57,418 nucleotides of DNA from positions 1-57,418 of the forward strand of contig JAVCDK010000036.1 of NCBI GenBank assembly GCA_030765865.1, in the 5' to 3' direction. Shown here piece after piece: positions 38,090-46,764 of the stretch. The notes beneath the pieces were generated by a model. That model saw only the letters and a list, made by a program, of their open reading frames with translations, searched no databases and was not told the DNA's origin. The position numbers were made by a program, and so were the translations under genes. The DNA is from Candidatus Celaenobacter antarcticus (GTDB taxonomy: Bacteria; Cloacimonadota; Cloacimonadia; JGIOTU-2). Within the stretch, counting starts at the first letter, position 1; the number at the start of each line of letters is the position of its first letter.

Positions 38090-39613
38090 ATGCATTTACA
38101 AGAAAAATTTCTTCATACTGCAAAAGAGTCTGGAAAAAAAGTTGCTGTTATAGATAAAACATTAAATAAAGAATATACATACGATCAACTATTAATCGCT
38201 TGTCTACTCTTTAAGAATATTATAAAAAAATATCCTGAAAAATATATTGGAATTATGATTCCTACTTCTGCAGCTGCATTCATCGCAATAATTGCAACGT
38301 TGATGGCTGATAAAATACCTGTCATGATAAATTATGCAACACTTGCTTCGCATAACTGCCTTTACGCCCAGTATAAGATTGGATTCAGTTCGATCCTCAC
38401 AAGCAGGAAACTTCTCGAAAAACTCGACCAAAAACCCGTTGATGGAATGATCTTTCTTGAAGACATAAAATCCAGCATCTCCTTACCAATGAAGCTGAAA
38501 GCATTGTTTTTATCAAAAATACCAATCTCTTCAATAAAGAAGAAAATATATCATGGAAATGATGATGAGACTGCAGTTATTATCTTTACCAGCGGTAGTG
38601 AAAAGGAGCCAAAAGCTGTTCAGCTCTCTCATGCAAACATCATGCATCAACTTGTGACATTCCCAAAAATTTTCCAGATAACTTCCGAAGATGTCTTCCT
38701 TCAAAACCTTCCTGTATTTCATATCTTTGGATTTACGTTATTCTGGCTCGCACTCTCTGCTGGTTCCTCGATGGTCACTCATGCTAATCCTCTTGAATAC
38801 AAAAATATAGTAAATTCAATAAAAAAATATGGTGCCACAATTGTCTTTGGCACACCTACCTTCTTTTATGGATACCTTAAGCAGTCAGAACCAGGTGATT
38901 TTAAAACGATCCGCTATTTAATCGCTGGGGCAGATAAAGTAAACAAACATTTGCGGGAAGGTTTCAAGACAAAACACAATATTGATTTACTTGAAGGATA
39001 TGGAACAACTGAGACAAGTCCTGTGGTATCCTCGAATACTCCCGAAGAAAATAAACCCGGAAGTGTTGGAAAGATAATTAATGATATGCAGGTCAAAATC
39101 GTACACTGCGAAACAGGTGAAGAACTACCTGCCAGTAAAATGGGAGAGATATTAGTAAAAGGACCTTCAGTTATGAAGGGATATTATGATGATATGGAAG
39201 AGACAACACTTCGAATGAAGAACGGCTGGTATGAAACAGGAGACATGGGCTTGATCGATGAAGATGGATTCCTCTGGCACAAAGGAAGACTCAAACGTTT
39301 CGTTAAAATCGGCGGTGAGATGATCTCACTTGTGAAAGTTGAGGAAGTCCTGGAAAAACACCTACCTGATGACATTCTCTTCTGTGTCGTCGATGTTCCC
39401 GATGAAAGAAAAGGTTCAGAAATTGTAGCAGCACTCACAACCAAAGAAGTCGATTTTAAAAGAATTAAAAAGGAAATGCAATCAGAACTTCCGTCTATCG
39501 CTATTCCAAAAGAATTTTACGTGATCGAAGATATACCGACAATGGGAAGCGGAAAAGTTGATTTCCTTCGTGTTGAAAAACTTTGTCGAAATATTCGTAA
39601 GGAAAAGAAATAA
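38090..39613 (+). CDS. AMP-forming acyl-CoA/acyl-ACP synthetase family enzyme
   Basis: 507 residues, cytoplasmic. Adenylate-forming superfamily: P-loop A3 motif VIIFTSGSEKEPKAVQLSH, A5 motif EGYGTTETSPVVSSNTP, GDMGLIDEDGFLWHKGR with the hinge RLKRFVKIGGEMISL, and the C-terminal catalytic Lys region TMGSGKVDFLRVEKL. The C-terminal part resembles the ligase half of bifunctional acyltransferase/acyl-ACP synthetases (Aas), but no acyltransferase domain is attached. It activates a fatty acid or lyso-lipid derived acyl chain with ATP. Between two lipocalin genes, which suggests a path in which lipocalins carry lipids or fatty acids and this enzyme activates the acyl group (inference). Its stop overlaps the next start by one base (TAATG). 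Confidence 0.88.
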   Translation: MHLQEKFLHTAKESGKKVAVIDKTLNKEYTYDQLLIACLLFKNIIKKYPEKYIGIMIPTSAAAFIAIIATLMADKIPVMINYATLASHNCLYAQYKIGFSSILTSRKLLEKLDQKPVDGMIFLEDIKSSISLPMKLKALFLSKIPISSIKKKIYHGNDDETAVIIFTSGSEKEPKAVQLSHANIMHQLVTFPKIFQITSEDVFLQNLPVFHIFGFTLFWLALSAGSSMVTHANPLEYKNIVNSIKKYGATIVFGTPTFFYGYLKQSEPGDFKTIRYLIAGADKVNKHLREGFKTKHNIDLLEGYGTTETSPVVSSNTPEENKPGSVGKIINDMQVKIVHCETGEELPASKMGEILVKGPSVMKGYYDDMEETTLRMKNGWYETGDMGLIDEDGFLWHKGRLKRFVKIGGEMISLVKVEEVLEKHLPDDILFCVVDVPDERKGSEIVAALTTKEVDFKRIKKEMQSELPSIAIPKEFYVIEDIPTMGSGKVDFLRVEKLCRNIRKEKK

Positions 39614-40143
39614 TGAAAAAACTAGTACTATTATTTTTATTAACTATTTGTTTTATATCAGCTTGTAAAGAGGACAATATGAAACCCATGCAAACAGTAG
39701 AGTATGTGGACATCGAATGTTTTATGGGAGATTGGTATGTGATTGCCATCATCCCAAATTTTATAGAAAAAAATGCTGTCAACGGAATTGAATCCTACAC
39801 TCGTTTAGATAATAAAAAGATTCAAATTGATTATACGTTCAGAAAGAATCATGCAGATGGTAAATTGAAGCACCTTAAACCAAAGGCATGGATTTACAAC
39901 ACAAAAACAAACTCTGAATGGCGTGTTCAATTTATCTGGCCTATAAAAGTCCCCTATCTGATCATTGATCTTGCTAAGAATTATTCCTATACTGTTATCG
40001 GGGAGCCAAGTAGAAAATTTGTTTGGATCATGTCGCGAAAGCCAACAATTGATGATGATGTTTATCAGAATATACTACTTAAACTAAACCAAATTGGATA
40101 TGACGTTTCGAAAATAAAAAAGATGCCGCAAATATGGAAATAA
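39613..40143 (+). CDS. Lipocalin lipoprotein (second lipocalin of the operon)
   Basis: 176 residues. Lipoprotein signal with lipobox ISAC (Cys18), then a Blc-like lipocalin: CFMGDWYVIAIIPNFIEKN (G-x-W present), LKPKAWIYNTKTN, EWRVQFIWPIKVPYLIIDL, YSYTVIGEPSRKFVWIMSRKP. Same domain as the gene at 37560 but lipid anchored and clearly diverged. The start overlaps the stop of the synthetase gene, so translation is probably coupled. Also overlaps the next gene by 10 bases. Confidence 0.88.
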   Translation: MKKLVLLFLLTICFISACKEDNMKPMQTVEYVDIECFMGDWYVIAIIPNFIEKNAVNGIESYTRLDNKKIQIDYTFRKNHADGKLKHLKPKAWIYNTKTNSEWRVQFIWPIKVPYLIIDLAKNYSYTVIGEPSRKFVWIMSRKPTIDDDVYQNILLKLNQIGYDVSKIKKMPQIWK

Positions 40144-40847
40144 AAACAATACCCCTCCTTTTAATAGTTTTTCTCATGCCTGCCATTCTCATTGCAGGAG
40201 AAAATTTTATCGCTGAAGTCTATAAGCAGGACACCGATCCTCCACTTTTGCTTTACTATCACTATAACGATTATGAAAATAATGGGGATATTAAAATTCT
40301 ATCCCACTATTATCTTATGCCGGACAGCTCTGAAGCAGTGGTTGAGAAAGCCGTGCTAAGAAATGGAACACTTTGGAAATATAATGCAGACTTCTATGTT
40401 ACTGATGAATCGAGTGAAATTACATTAGAAAATGATCAACTTTCGATCATATATAACAATGAAGGAAAAATAAAATCGAAAAGTATTTCATTTCGTGACA
40501 CACTCCTTGTTGGACCAATTTTTGTTGAACATCTCGTAAGCAAATGGGATCAGCTCTTGTCCGGGAAAACAGTTAGGTTCAGACTGCCTGCGCCTGATAT
40601 GCTTACCTCAGCTGGATTTTACTTAAAAAAAATCAATAATTCAAAATACGAACAGCCGAGTACTGTAGTCATAAAAATGGGTGTTTCAAGCTTCTTCCTT
40701 AAACTCCTTATAAAACCGAGCTATTTTGTGATGGACACGGAAACAAGGAGAGTCAAAGAAATTCATGGGCTTTCTATCCTGCCCCATCAAGAAAACGGCA
40801 CTTGGACAAAAACAACCCATGTGAATATTTATTTCACATATAATTAA
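40134..40847 (+). CDS. Exported protein of unknown function in the lipocalin operon
   Basis: 237 residues. Signal peptide (1-21, ending ILIAG). The rest is beta-rich with no motif I recognise; it resembles in size and style the periplasmic beta-sheet proteins related to lipid or LolA-like binding (for example DUF3108-like), but I cannot assign it. Blocks that may be conserved: KQDTDPPLLLYYHYND, VGPIFVEHLVSKWDQLLSG, ETRRVKEIHGLSI. Overlaps the lipocalin gene by 10 bases and is followed 9 bases later by the DUF1295 gene, so it belongs to the operon. Confidence 0.7.
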   Translation: MEIKTIPLLLIVFLMPAILIAGENFIAEVYKQDTDPPLLLYYHYNDYENNGDIKILSHYYLMPDSSEAVVEKAVLRNGTLWKYNADFYVTDESSEITLENDQLSIIYNNEGKIKSKSISFRDTLLVGPIFVEHLVSKWDQLLSGKTVRFRLPAPDMLTSAGFYLKKINNSKYEQPSTVVIKMGVSSFFLKLLIKPSYFVMDTETRRVKEIHGLSILPHQENGTWTKTTHVNIYFTYN

Positions 40848-40856
40848 GGAATCATT

Positions 40857-41633
40857 ATGAATCTTTTTATCTTAATACCACTCACCATTCTGGTGTATAT
40901 GACGATCATGTTTTTTTTAGCATTGATACTAAAAGACAACTCAATAGCTGATATCGCCTGGGGATTGGGTTTTATAATATCTTCACTTGTTGCATTTTTC
41001 TATGAGCCCCTCCATACAACCAGACACATTATCGTCACCGTGTTGATCCTTCTATGGGGCTTACGATTAGCAATTCATATCTTGTTACGTAATAAAGGAA
41101 AGTCTGAGGATTTCAGGTATAAAAACTGGCGAAAGAAATGGGGAAAAAATTGGATTATACGTAGTTTTATTGAGGTATTCCTGCAACAGGGAATTTTAAT
41201 GTTCTTCATCGTCTATCCAGTAATTATCATTAACAGGTCTTTTGAGATCGGTCTCACGCCTTTCGACTACATAGGTATAGTGATCTGGCTGATTGGATTC
41301 ATTTTTGAAACCATTGGTGATGCCCAGCTAAGAAATTTTATTACCTCTCCGAAGAATAAAGGCAAGATCATGGATAAGGGATTGTGGCAATACACCAGGC
41401 ATCCTAATTATTTTGGGGAATCTTTAATGTGGTGGGGAATCTTCTTCCTCTCTCTCTCAGTTAAGAACGGTTTATACTGTATTGTTAGCCCGATAGTAAT
41501 CACTTTTCTATTAACAAAAATATCTGGAATTCCTTTGCTTGAGAAAAAATATGAAGGCAATCCAGACTTTGAAGCATATAAAAAACGTACAAGTGCATTT
41601 ATCCCATGGTTCCCCAAAAAGGTCGGCTCATGA
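40857..41633 (+). CDS. DUF1295 membrane protein (steroid 5-alpha-reductase/isoprenylcysteine methyltransferase fold)
   Basis: 258 residues, six or seven membrane helices. The signature of the DUF1295 family is clear: ADIAWGLGF near the N-terminus, [30 protein letters not shown], and the C-terminal cofactor-binding block [20 protein letters not shown], ending with [27 protein letters not shown]. The family shares its fold with NADPH-dependent steroid reductases; in several bacteria it sits in stress-linked lipid-modification clusters next to cyclopropane-type methyltransferases and photolyases. Substrate unknown, probably a membrane lipid chain. The stop overlaps the next start (ATGA at 41630). 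Confidence 0.88.
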   Translation: MNLFILIPLTILVYMTIMFFLALILKDNSIADIAWGLGFIISSLVAFFYEPLHTTRHIIVTVLILLWGLRLAIHILLRNKGKSEDFRYKNWRKKWGKNWIIRSFIEVFLQQGILMFFIVYPVIIINRSFEIGLTPFDYIGIVIWLIGFIFETIGDAQLRNFITSPKNKGKIMDKGLWQYTRHPNYFGESLMWWGIFFLSLSVKNGLYCIVSPIVITFLLTKISGIPLLEKKYEGNPDFEAYKKRTSAFIPWFPKKVGS

Positions 41634-42604
41634 GAAGTTTCTCGAAACCCACAATTTTTATAAGCAGATGCATCGAATTTGATACTTGCCGTTACAATGG
41701 TCTTATGGTCAGTAGTCCAGTAGTCCGAGCATTGCTGGGTCATGTCAATATCGTTCACCATTGTCCTGAAGCAGAGATATGATTGGGAACACCAAGAGAT
41801 TCGCTGCGCCTGATCGTTATCGATGGCGAGTATCATTTAGTGCAATCAAATACTGAAAAAGAACTCACAAATAAAATGCGCATCTACGCACAGAAACTCC
41901 TCACATCATTTCCTGAAATGCACGGATTTATTTTGAAAAGCAGATCACCATCCTGCGGTATCAAGGATGTAAAAGCGTATCCACGTCTCGGAAAAGTGGC
42001 AATGTTGCACAAAAAAGCAACAGGAATTTTCGCTGAAGAAATTATTCGAAAATTTCCAAACGTATCCATTGAAGACGAAGGGCGGCTTACCAACCTCCGG
42101 CTGCGAGAGCATTTTTTTAGACGGATTTTTATCTACGCAGAATTCTGTACAATAAAGCAAAAAAATAATATCAGCCCTCTTACTGATTTCCATTCCAGGA
42201 AAAAATATCTTTTCATGGCATACAATCAAAAAGAGCTGAAAATCGCAGGAGCTATCGCCGCAAACCATGAAAAGCTTCGATTCAATGAAGTGCTACAAGG
42301 ATACGAAGGATCGTTACAGAGAATCTTTTACCGTCTTCCAAGAATATCAACTAATATAAATGTTGCACAGCATATCTTCGGGTATTTTTCGAAATCCCTC
42401 TCGTCGAACGAGAAACAGTATTTTCTTTCTGAACTCGAGAAATACAGAACAGGTAAAATTCCGTTAAGCGCCATTATGAGCATTTTAAAAATGTGGGTTA
42501 TACGGTTTGAGAATCCCTATCTTGAAATGCAAACATATTTCGAAGCATTCCCGGAAGAACTTCTGACTATTGATAACTCTGGGAAGGGACGGTTGCAAGT
42601 ATGA
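41630..42604 (+). CDS. DUF523-DUF1722 protein interrupted by an in-frame TGA
   Basis: The ATG at 41630 overlaps the stop of the DUF1295 gene. Reading on gives the DUF523 start, with cysteines of the family: [14 protein letters not shown] and VHHCPEAEI, then codon 51 is TGA (41780-41782), then [10 protein letters not shown] in the same frame, SPSCGIKD and the C-terminal DUF1722 domain ([10 protein letters not shown], about residue 190 onward). In family members the position is Gly (EIGLGVPR), so GGA to TGA is the simplest change. Frame on both sides is conserved, so only one base separates this from an intact gene. As written, only a 50-residue stub is made, unless TGA is suppressed or reinitiation occurs at the TTG of 41783. 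DUF523-DUF1722 proteins often accompany photolyases and DUF1295; function unknown. Confidence 0.75.
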
Positions 42605-43284
42605 AATATTTGATTATAGCGTTGATAATTTTATTACCCATTCGGGTTCTCGCGGCAGATTCAACTGAAGGAGATCAAACCATGAGTATTCTTAAACAAT
42701 TGAACACACCAATTTTCTGGGCAGAAGGTCATCCCGGGAAATTAGATAGAGATGAGTGGAAAATCGAAGTAACAGGATTATGCGACAGTCCACGAGTCTT
42801 AACCTGGAATGACCTCCAATCCATGCCGAAAACTATTGCTGATGCGCGCCTGACAAGCGTGACACGTTGGAGTGTTCGCGGCAATTGGGGCGGCGTGAGA
42901 CTTTCTGATATTCTTCATGAAGTCAAAGTTAATCCCTCTGTCACTTTTGTGCGATTTTGGTCAGTTGGATATGATTATGATACATCAATTCCAATCGATA
43001 TCGCATTGAAAGAAAGAACTCTCCTTGCATATGAGATTGATGGAGTATATCTTGAAGAGGATTATGGCGGACCAGTTCGCATATTCTGTCCTTATTTATG
43101 GGGATATAAATCAGCAAAAAGTCTGGTAAAGATAGAGCTTATGGATCATTATGAACCCGGCTTCTGGGAAGTGAGGGGTTATTCGGATTCCGGTGAGATC
43201 AAAGCTGGAAAAGTTCTTGATGTGAATGATAATCGTAAGGTAAAAAAAATACCCGATGGAGAAGTAATCGAATTTCTTAAATGA
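42601..43284 (+). CDS. Exported molybdopterin-binding oxidoreductase-like protein (sulfite oxidase/YedY fold), Mo-ligand Cys replaced by Ser
   Basis: 227 residues. Signal peptide (1-19, ending VLA). The rest is a single molybdopterin-binding domain (PF00174): KIEVTGLCDSPRVLTWNDLQ, TRWSVRGNWGGVRLSDIL, RFWSVGYDYDTSIPIDIAL, LLAYEIDGVYLEEDYGGPVRI, GYKSAKSLVKIEL. In sulfite oxidases and MsrP a Cys ligates Mo in a C-V-x-x-W-S motif; here the motif reads S-V-T-R-W-S, with Ser86 encoded by AGC (42856-42858), one base from TGC. The enzyme may be inactive or have a different Mo ligation. Overlaps the stop of the previous gene (ATGA). No haem partner gene nearby. Last gene of the operon. Confidence 0.78.
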   Translation: MKYLIIALIILLPIRVLAADSTEGDQTMSILKQLNTPIFWAEGHPGKLDRDEWKIEVTGLCDSPRVLTWNDLQSMPKTIADARLTSVTRWSVRGNWGGVRLSDILHEVKVNPSVTFVRFWSVGYDYDTSIPIDIALKERTLLAYEIDGVYLEEDYGGPVRIFCPYLWGYKSAKSLVKIELMDHYEPGFWEVRGYSDSGEIKAGKVLDVNDNRKVKKIPDGEVIEFLK

Positions 43285-43610
43285 TCAATTCCACATCGGA
43301 AATACACATATTAAATCCGTCAATAATAGGAATAGTTTCTTGCAGGTAAACGCAGCCTTCTGAAATATTTACACCCCATGGAAGTCCATGCATGCCCTTA
43401 TGATCATCCTTTTTCCATTAGAAATAACTTACAAGAACCGCTATTAGCACAACGGATATAAAAAATTCTTTTTCATATCTGCCCTTTTTCAAAATTCGTT
43501 GACATATTTTTTTGTTGACAAATTTGACACTTTTCTTGACGTGAATTTTTCATAGTGTAGGGTTTTATATGAAATTTAGCTTAGATCGATTTCCCGAGGT
43601 TTGATGATAT
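43285..43610. other. Intergenic region after the lipid operon
   Basis: No gene seen. From 43490 onward it is AT-rich with three TTGACA/TTGACG-like hexamers (about 43512, 43524, 43537) that may belong to the promoter of the HEAT-repeat gene at 43611, but no convincing -10 box can be chosen. Confidence 0.4.
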
Positions 43611-44288
43611 ATGAATAAAAAAAAGAATGTTTTACTAGTAGTAATATTACTCTTATCTTTGCTTGTTTTTCCAACATGTGCAAAGAAGAAACCTGACAGA
43701 GTAAAGGACCTGATCTCAGACCTTGACTATGTAGATAAATTTATACAAATTGAAGCAGCTGAGGAGTTGGCAGAGATTAAAGACCCACGAGCTGTTGACC
43801 CATTAATAGCTATTTTATCGGATCCAAATGAAGAAGTTCGCACTGCCGGAATTACCGCTCTTGGCAAACTAAAAGATCCACGTGCGATAATTCCACTCAT
43901 ACAAATGTTCCGCGACGAAAGCATTGGAGTGAGAAAAAATGCAGCGATCGCTCTTCAGAATATGGGCTTTGAAACAATTGATCCGCTGATCGCATCTCTT
44001 AATGATCCTGACTGGCGTGTGCGAGAAAATGCGGCTGAAGCTCTCGGGAAAAAAGCAGAGCCAAAAGCAGTTGTTCCTCTTATCAACTTACTCGCTGATA
44101 AAGATATGGAAGTTCGCCAAGCAGCAGTAAACGCTCTATCTTTGATCGGAGACCAGCGTGCAATCAATCCAATTGAGCAATTATTGGTTGTCGAAGTAAA
44201 ATTACAAAATTGGGATATTGTTGAGGATATTCAAGATGCCCTTCAAGAACTTGGCCAAGCAGAAATTTATTTCAAAGAAAGAGAATAA
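43611..44288 (+). CDS. HEAT-repeat (PBS-lyase-like) lipoprotein
   Basis: 225 residues. Hydrophobic leader ending VFPTC (Cys23), a plausible though not ideal lipobox. Residues about 35-215 are five HEAT-type helical pairs of the PBS-lyase class with the DPRAVDPLIAIL, DPRAIIPLIQMF, ETIDPLIASL, KAVVPLINLL, QRAINPIEQLL rhythm at about 31 residues. HEAT repeats are protein-binding surfaces; no enzyme motif. Expected location: envelope, lipid anchored. Monocistronic: gaps of over 300 bases on each side. Start ATG is taken because the leader begins there. Confidence 0.85.
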   Translation: MNKKKNVLLVVILLLSLLVFPTCAKKKPDRVKDLISDLDYVDKFIQIEAAEELAEIKDPRAVDPLIAILSDPNEEVRTAGITALGKLKDPRAIIPLIQMFRDESIGVRKNAAIALQNMGFETIDPLIASLNDPDWRVRENAAEALGKKAEPKAVVPLINLLADKDMEVRQAAVNALSLIGDQRAINPIEQLLVVEVKLQNWDIVEDIQDALQELGQAEIYFKERE

Positions 44289-44651
44289 TGACGATCTCGT
44301 AAAAAATAACAAATCAAGCTTTTCAATAAATTAATTTCTAAATCCTCCCGACTTGTCGGGACTAATTACAAATAAAATGTCAAAACAATTTTTCCTTCAT
44401 CTTTTAATTATGTAACTGCTTTTGAAATCATTCTCAACCAATTTTTAATTCTTTAGATTCATTTATGCAAATTTGATAATATCTTCTCCAAATTATGCAG
44501 TTCTCTCCTCTAAATTGAATCTCTTTTTTTCTATTTGTCATTTGAAATTTCATTAGAAATTAGAGATTTGGTATTAGTTATTAAATTTTAATTAATGTGG
44601 AAATTAGACAATCACCTTATTTCTTCCTAATGAGAAATCTGAGATACTAAA
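44289..44651. other. Intergenic region between convergent genes, with a small palindrome
   Basis: No gene seen. AT-rich. Holds the palindrome at 44346-44361. No standard terminator with a T-run identified for either of the convergent genes. Confidence 0.45.
44346..44361. repeat. Palindrome related to the one at 3626-3645
   Basis: TCCCGA-CTTG-TCGGGA, with 6-base arms, and an extra CC before it (CCTCCCGA) as in the other copy. Looks like the same dispersed hairpin repeat. Confidence 0.5.
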
Positions 44652-46667
44652 TCAATCCCAGTCAAAACCTTCCTCTTTTAAAAATGCCTGTGCCTGGATA
44701 TCGCCCAAACGTGCAGCTCTTTTATAATATGCGATCTTTTTCTCTTTATTATTAACCTGATCATAGGCATCTCCAAGAACGACAAGCACATTCACCTTTG
44801 TAGAATCTATGGAAACAGCTTTAAGAAGATACTGTATTGATTTGTTATAATTCCCTTGCTGAAAATACACAAAACCCGCATTATCATAAGCTTTGGGAAA
44901 ATTTTTATTTATATCGATCGAACGAAGCAAATAGTCAAGAGCTTTATCATTGTCTTTTTTGAAAGCATACACAGTACCCAGACTGTACATTGCCATTGAA
45001 TTTTGAGAATCCATATCAAGCGCACTGGTGTAAGCTTCGACAGATTTGTCATAATTGCCATTCATGAATTCAGTATATCCATCCTTAAAAAGTGCAGCTA
45101 ACGCTTCCCTTTTATTTGTGAATTCAACTGTATTTTCATCCTTAAATTTATCTTTGATGAGAAAATCAAACTGGTTTGAAGACCCTTCACTTTGAGTATT
45201 TGAGAAACCTTCAGATTGGATCTGTGTGGGTTTTACTTCTCCAGGAAGATTTTCTATATCACCCGCATTTTGGTTGGTTTTTCCAAGGAGCTGTTCAAAT
45301 TTCTTATACAATTCCTTTGTATTAACTGTTTCCTCTTCTTCGACAATTGGCTGCTGTATCGGATCCTCTGTAATAATTACAACCTGATCCGGCACTTGAA
45401 TTTTAACACTTTCCTGAACTGGTGGTGTTTCTTCCATTGTGTACACAATAGTTGATTCTACTCCGTCATCAGAGGTTTTAGTATCCGAGCCGATCATAAC
45501 AAAATCATCTGAAGTAGTTTTAGGAATGTTATCTGTAGAAAACACAATATCTTCCTGATATTCATAACCAAGACTATTCGCATAGTTAATGTGCTTAATG
45601 CCTTTGTCCATATCTCCTTTTAGACCATATGTCACACCCAGCTTGTAATGGGCTTCACCATAATTGGGTTTGAGCTTAATAGCTTTTTCAAACCAGGTGA
45701 TCGCTTTATCAAAATCGCGTTTCTTGGCATACATATTACCCATTCCATAATATGCATATGCATTATTTGGGTCGAGTTGGATCAATTTATTGAGAGTCGA
45801 TTCGGCTTTTTCAAACTCTCTCATTTCAGTATAAATACGTGCAAGATTGTAATAGCTATCCGTGTAATTAGTTTGAACACTTATTGCCATCTCGTAGTCT
45901 TTGATGGCATCATGCAATTGTCCAAGACTCTCATGCGCATTACCAAGATTATTATAAACCTGCGGAAGTTCAGGGTTGATACTTTTTGCTTCTTTGAAGT
46001 GCTGGATAGCTGCTTCATGAGCACCCAGAATACTCATAATTATTCCCATATTATTATGAGCTTCAGCATTGTTGGGATTATTCTCGAGAGACCTCTCATA
46101 AAAGGTGAGGGCTTCCTGATACCGCTTCAGTTGTTGAGCTTCAATTGCTTTCGCAAAATCTTCGTAAGCTGTCCCTGTCAGGGGTTTATCCGGTATAACA
46201 TCTTTCTTTGTAAGCTGGGTCTGAGTTTGATGAGCTGTGAGCTTTTCTGCTGGTTCTTTATTTGGTTGTTCAGTTATTTCCTGAGCTGTTTCTCCGGAAA
46301 AAATTTCCCGCAACCGGTTCATAATTGTGTCTTCATTGGCTTCAAATTCAGCATTAATATAGTAAACATTGTCTTCCCTGCTTTCTTCAATTATCTCATT
46401 CAAAGAAACAAGTGGTTTGAGCATCTCGACATTATGGGTGGAAAGTGTATCATTTCTATCTATTGTATTCCAGAGAGTAGTAAATTTCGCATACGAAAAT
46501 AATTCTTTTATCAATTGTGATTTCATATCCCCGATAGCTTTGACCTTTGCTTGCTCGCCTGTCATGCTTTCAGGTGCATAAAAAGAGTTCTGTCGCAGAT
46601 AGGTTTTTGCATTTACTGTAATAGTTATCAAGCAAAAAAAACTAACCAAGAGCACTAGTTTTTTCAT
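44652..46667 (-). CDS. Exported TPR-repeat protein
   Basis: 671 residues. Signal peptide (1-20, ending TVNA). An N-terminal domain (about 25-110) with an amphipathic helix and beta segment (DMKSQLIKELFSYAKF, VYYINAEFEANEDTI). TPR cluster 1 (about 170-360): YEDFAKAIEAQQLKRYQEAL, NNPNNAEAHNNMGIIMSILG, INPELPQVYNNLGNAHESLG, and three more units. Then a low-complexity acidic linker (about 370-530, no repeats) and TPR cluster 2 (about 535-650): FKDGYTEFMNGNYDKSVEAY, MDSQNSMAMYSLGTVYAFKK, IDSTKVNVLVVLGDAYDQV. It would act as a protein-protein scaffold in the envelope. No enzyme motif. Convergent with the HEAT-repeat gene. Confidence 0.85.
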   Translation of the reverse strand: MKKLVLLVSFFCLITITVNAKTYLRQNSFYAPESMTGEQAKVKAIGDMKSQLIKELFSYAKFTTLWNTIDRNDTLSTHNVEMLKPLVSLNEIIEESREDNVYYINAEFEANEDTIMNRLREIFSGETAQEITEQPNKEPAEKLTAHQTQTQLTKKDVIPDKPLTGTAYEDFAKAIEAQQLKRYQEALTFYERSLENNPNNAEAHNNMGIIMSILGAHEAAIQHFKEAKSINPELPQVYNNLGNAHESLGQLHDAIKDYEMAISVQTNYTDSYYNLARIYTEMREFEKAESTLNKLIQLDPNNAYAYYGMGNMYAKKRDFDKAITWFEKAIKLKPNYGEAHYKLGVTYGLKGDMDKGIKHINYANSLGYEYQEDIVFSTDNIPKTTSDDFVMIGSDTKTSDDGVESTIVYTMEETPPVQESVKIQVPDQVVIITEDPIQQPIVEEEETVNTKELYKKFEQLLGKTNQNAGDIENLPGEVKPTQIQSEGFSNTQSEGSSNQFDFLIKDKFKDENTVEFTNKREALAALFKDGYTEFMNGNYDKSVEAYTSALDMDSQNSMAMYSLGTVYAFKKDNDKALDYLLRSIDINKNFPKAYDNAGFVYFQQGNYNKSIQYLLKAVSIDSTKVNVLVVLGDAYDQVNNKEKKIAYYKRAARLGDIQAQAFLKEEGFDWD

Positions 46668-46764
46668 AGGAACTATCTCCTTACTTTCATCTTTTTATAT
46701 AATGATTTTATTTACGAAATTACAAATCGCTGTCAATGAAAATTAACTTATTTTGAATATGAAA

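Noticed and set aside
45648-46502. 284-codon plus-strand frame opposite the TPR gene
   Set aside because: Antisense shadow; the minus-strand frame has a leader and clear TPR repeats.
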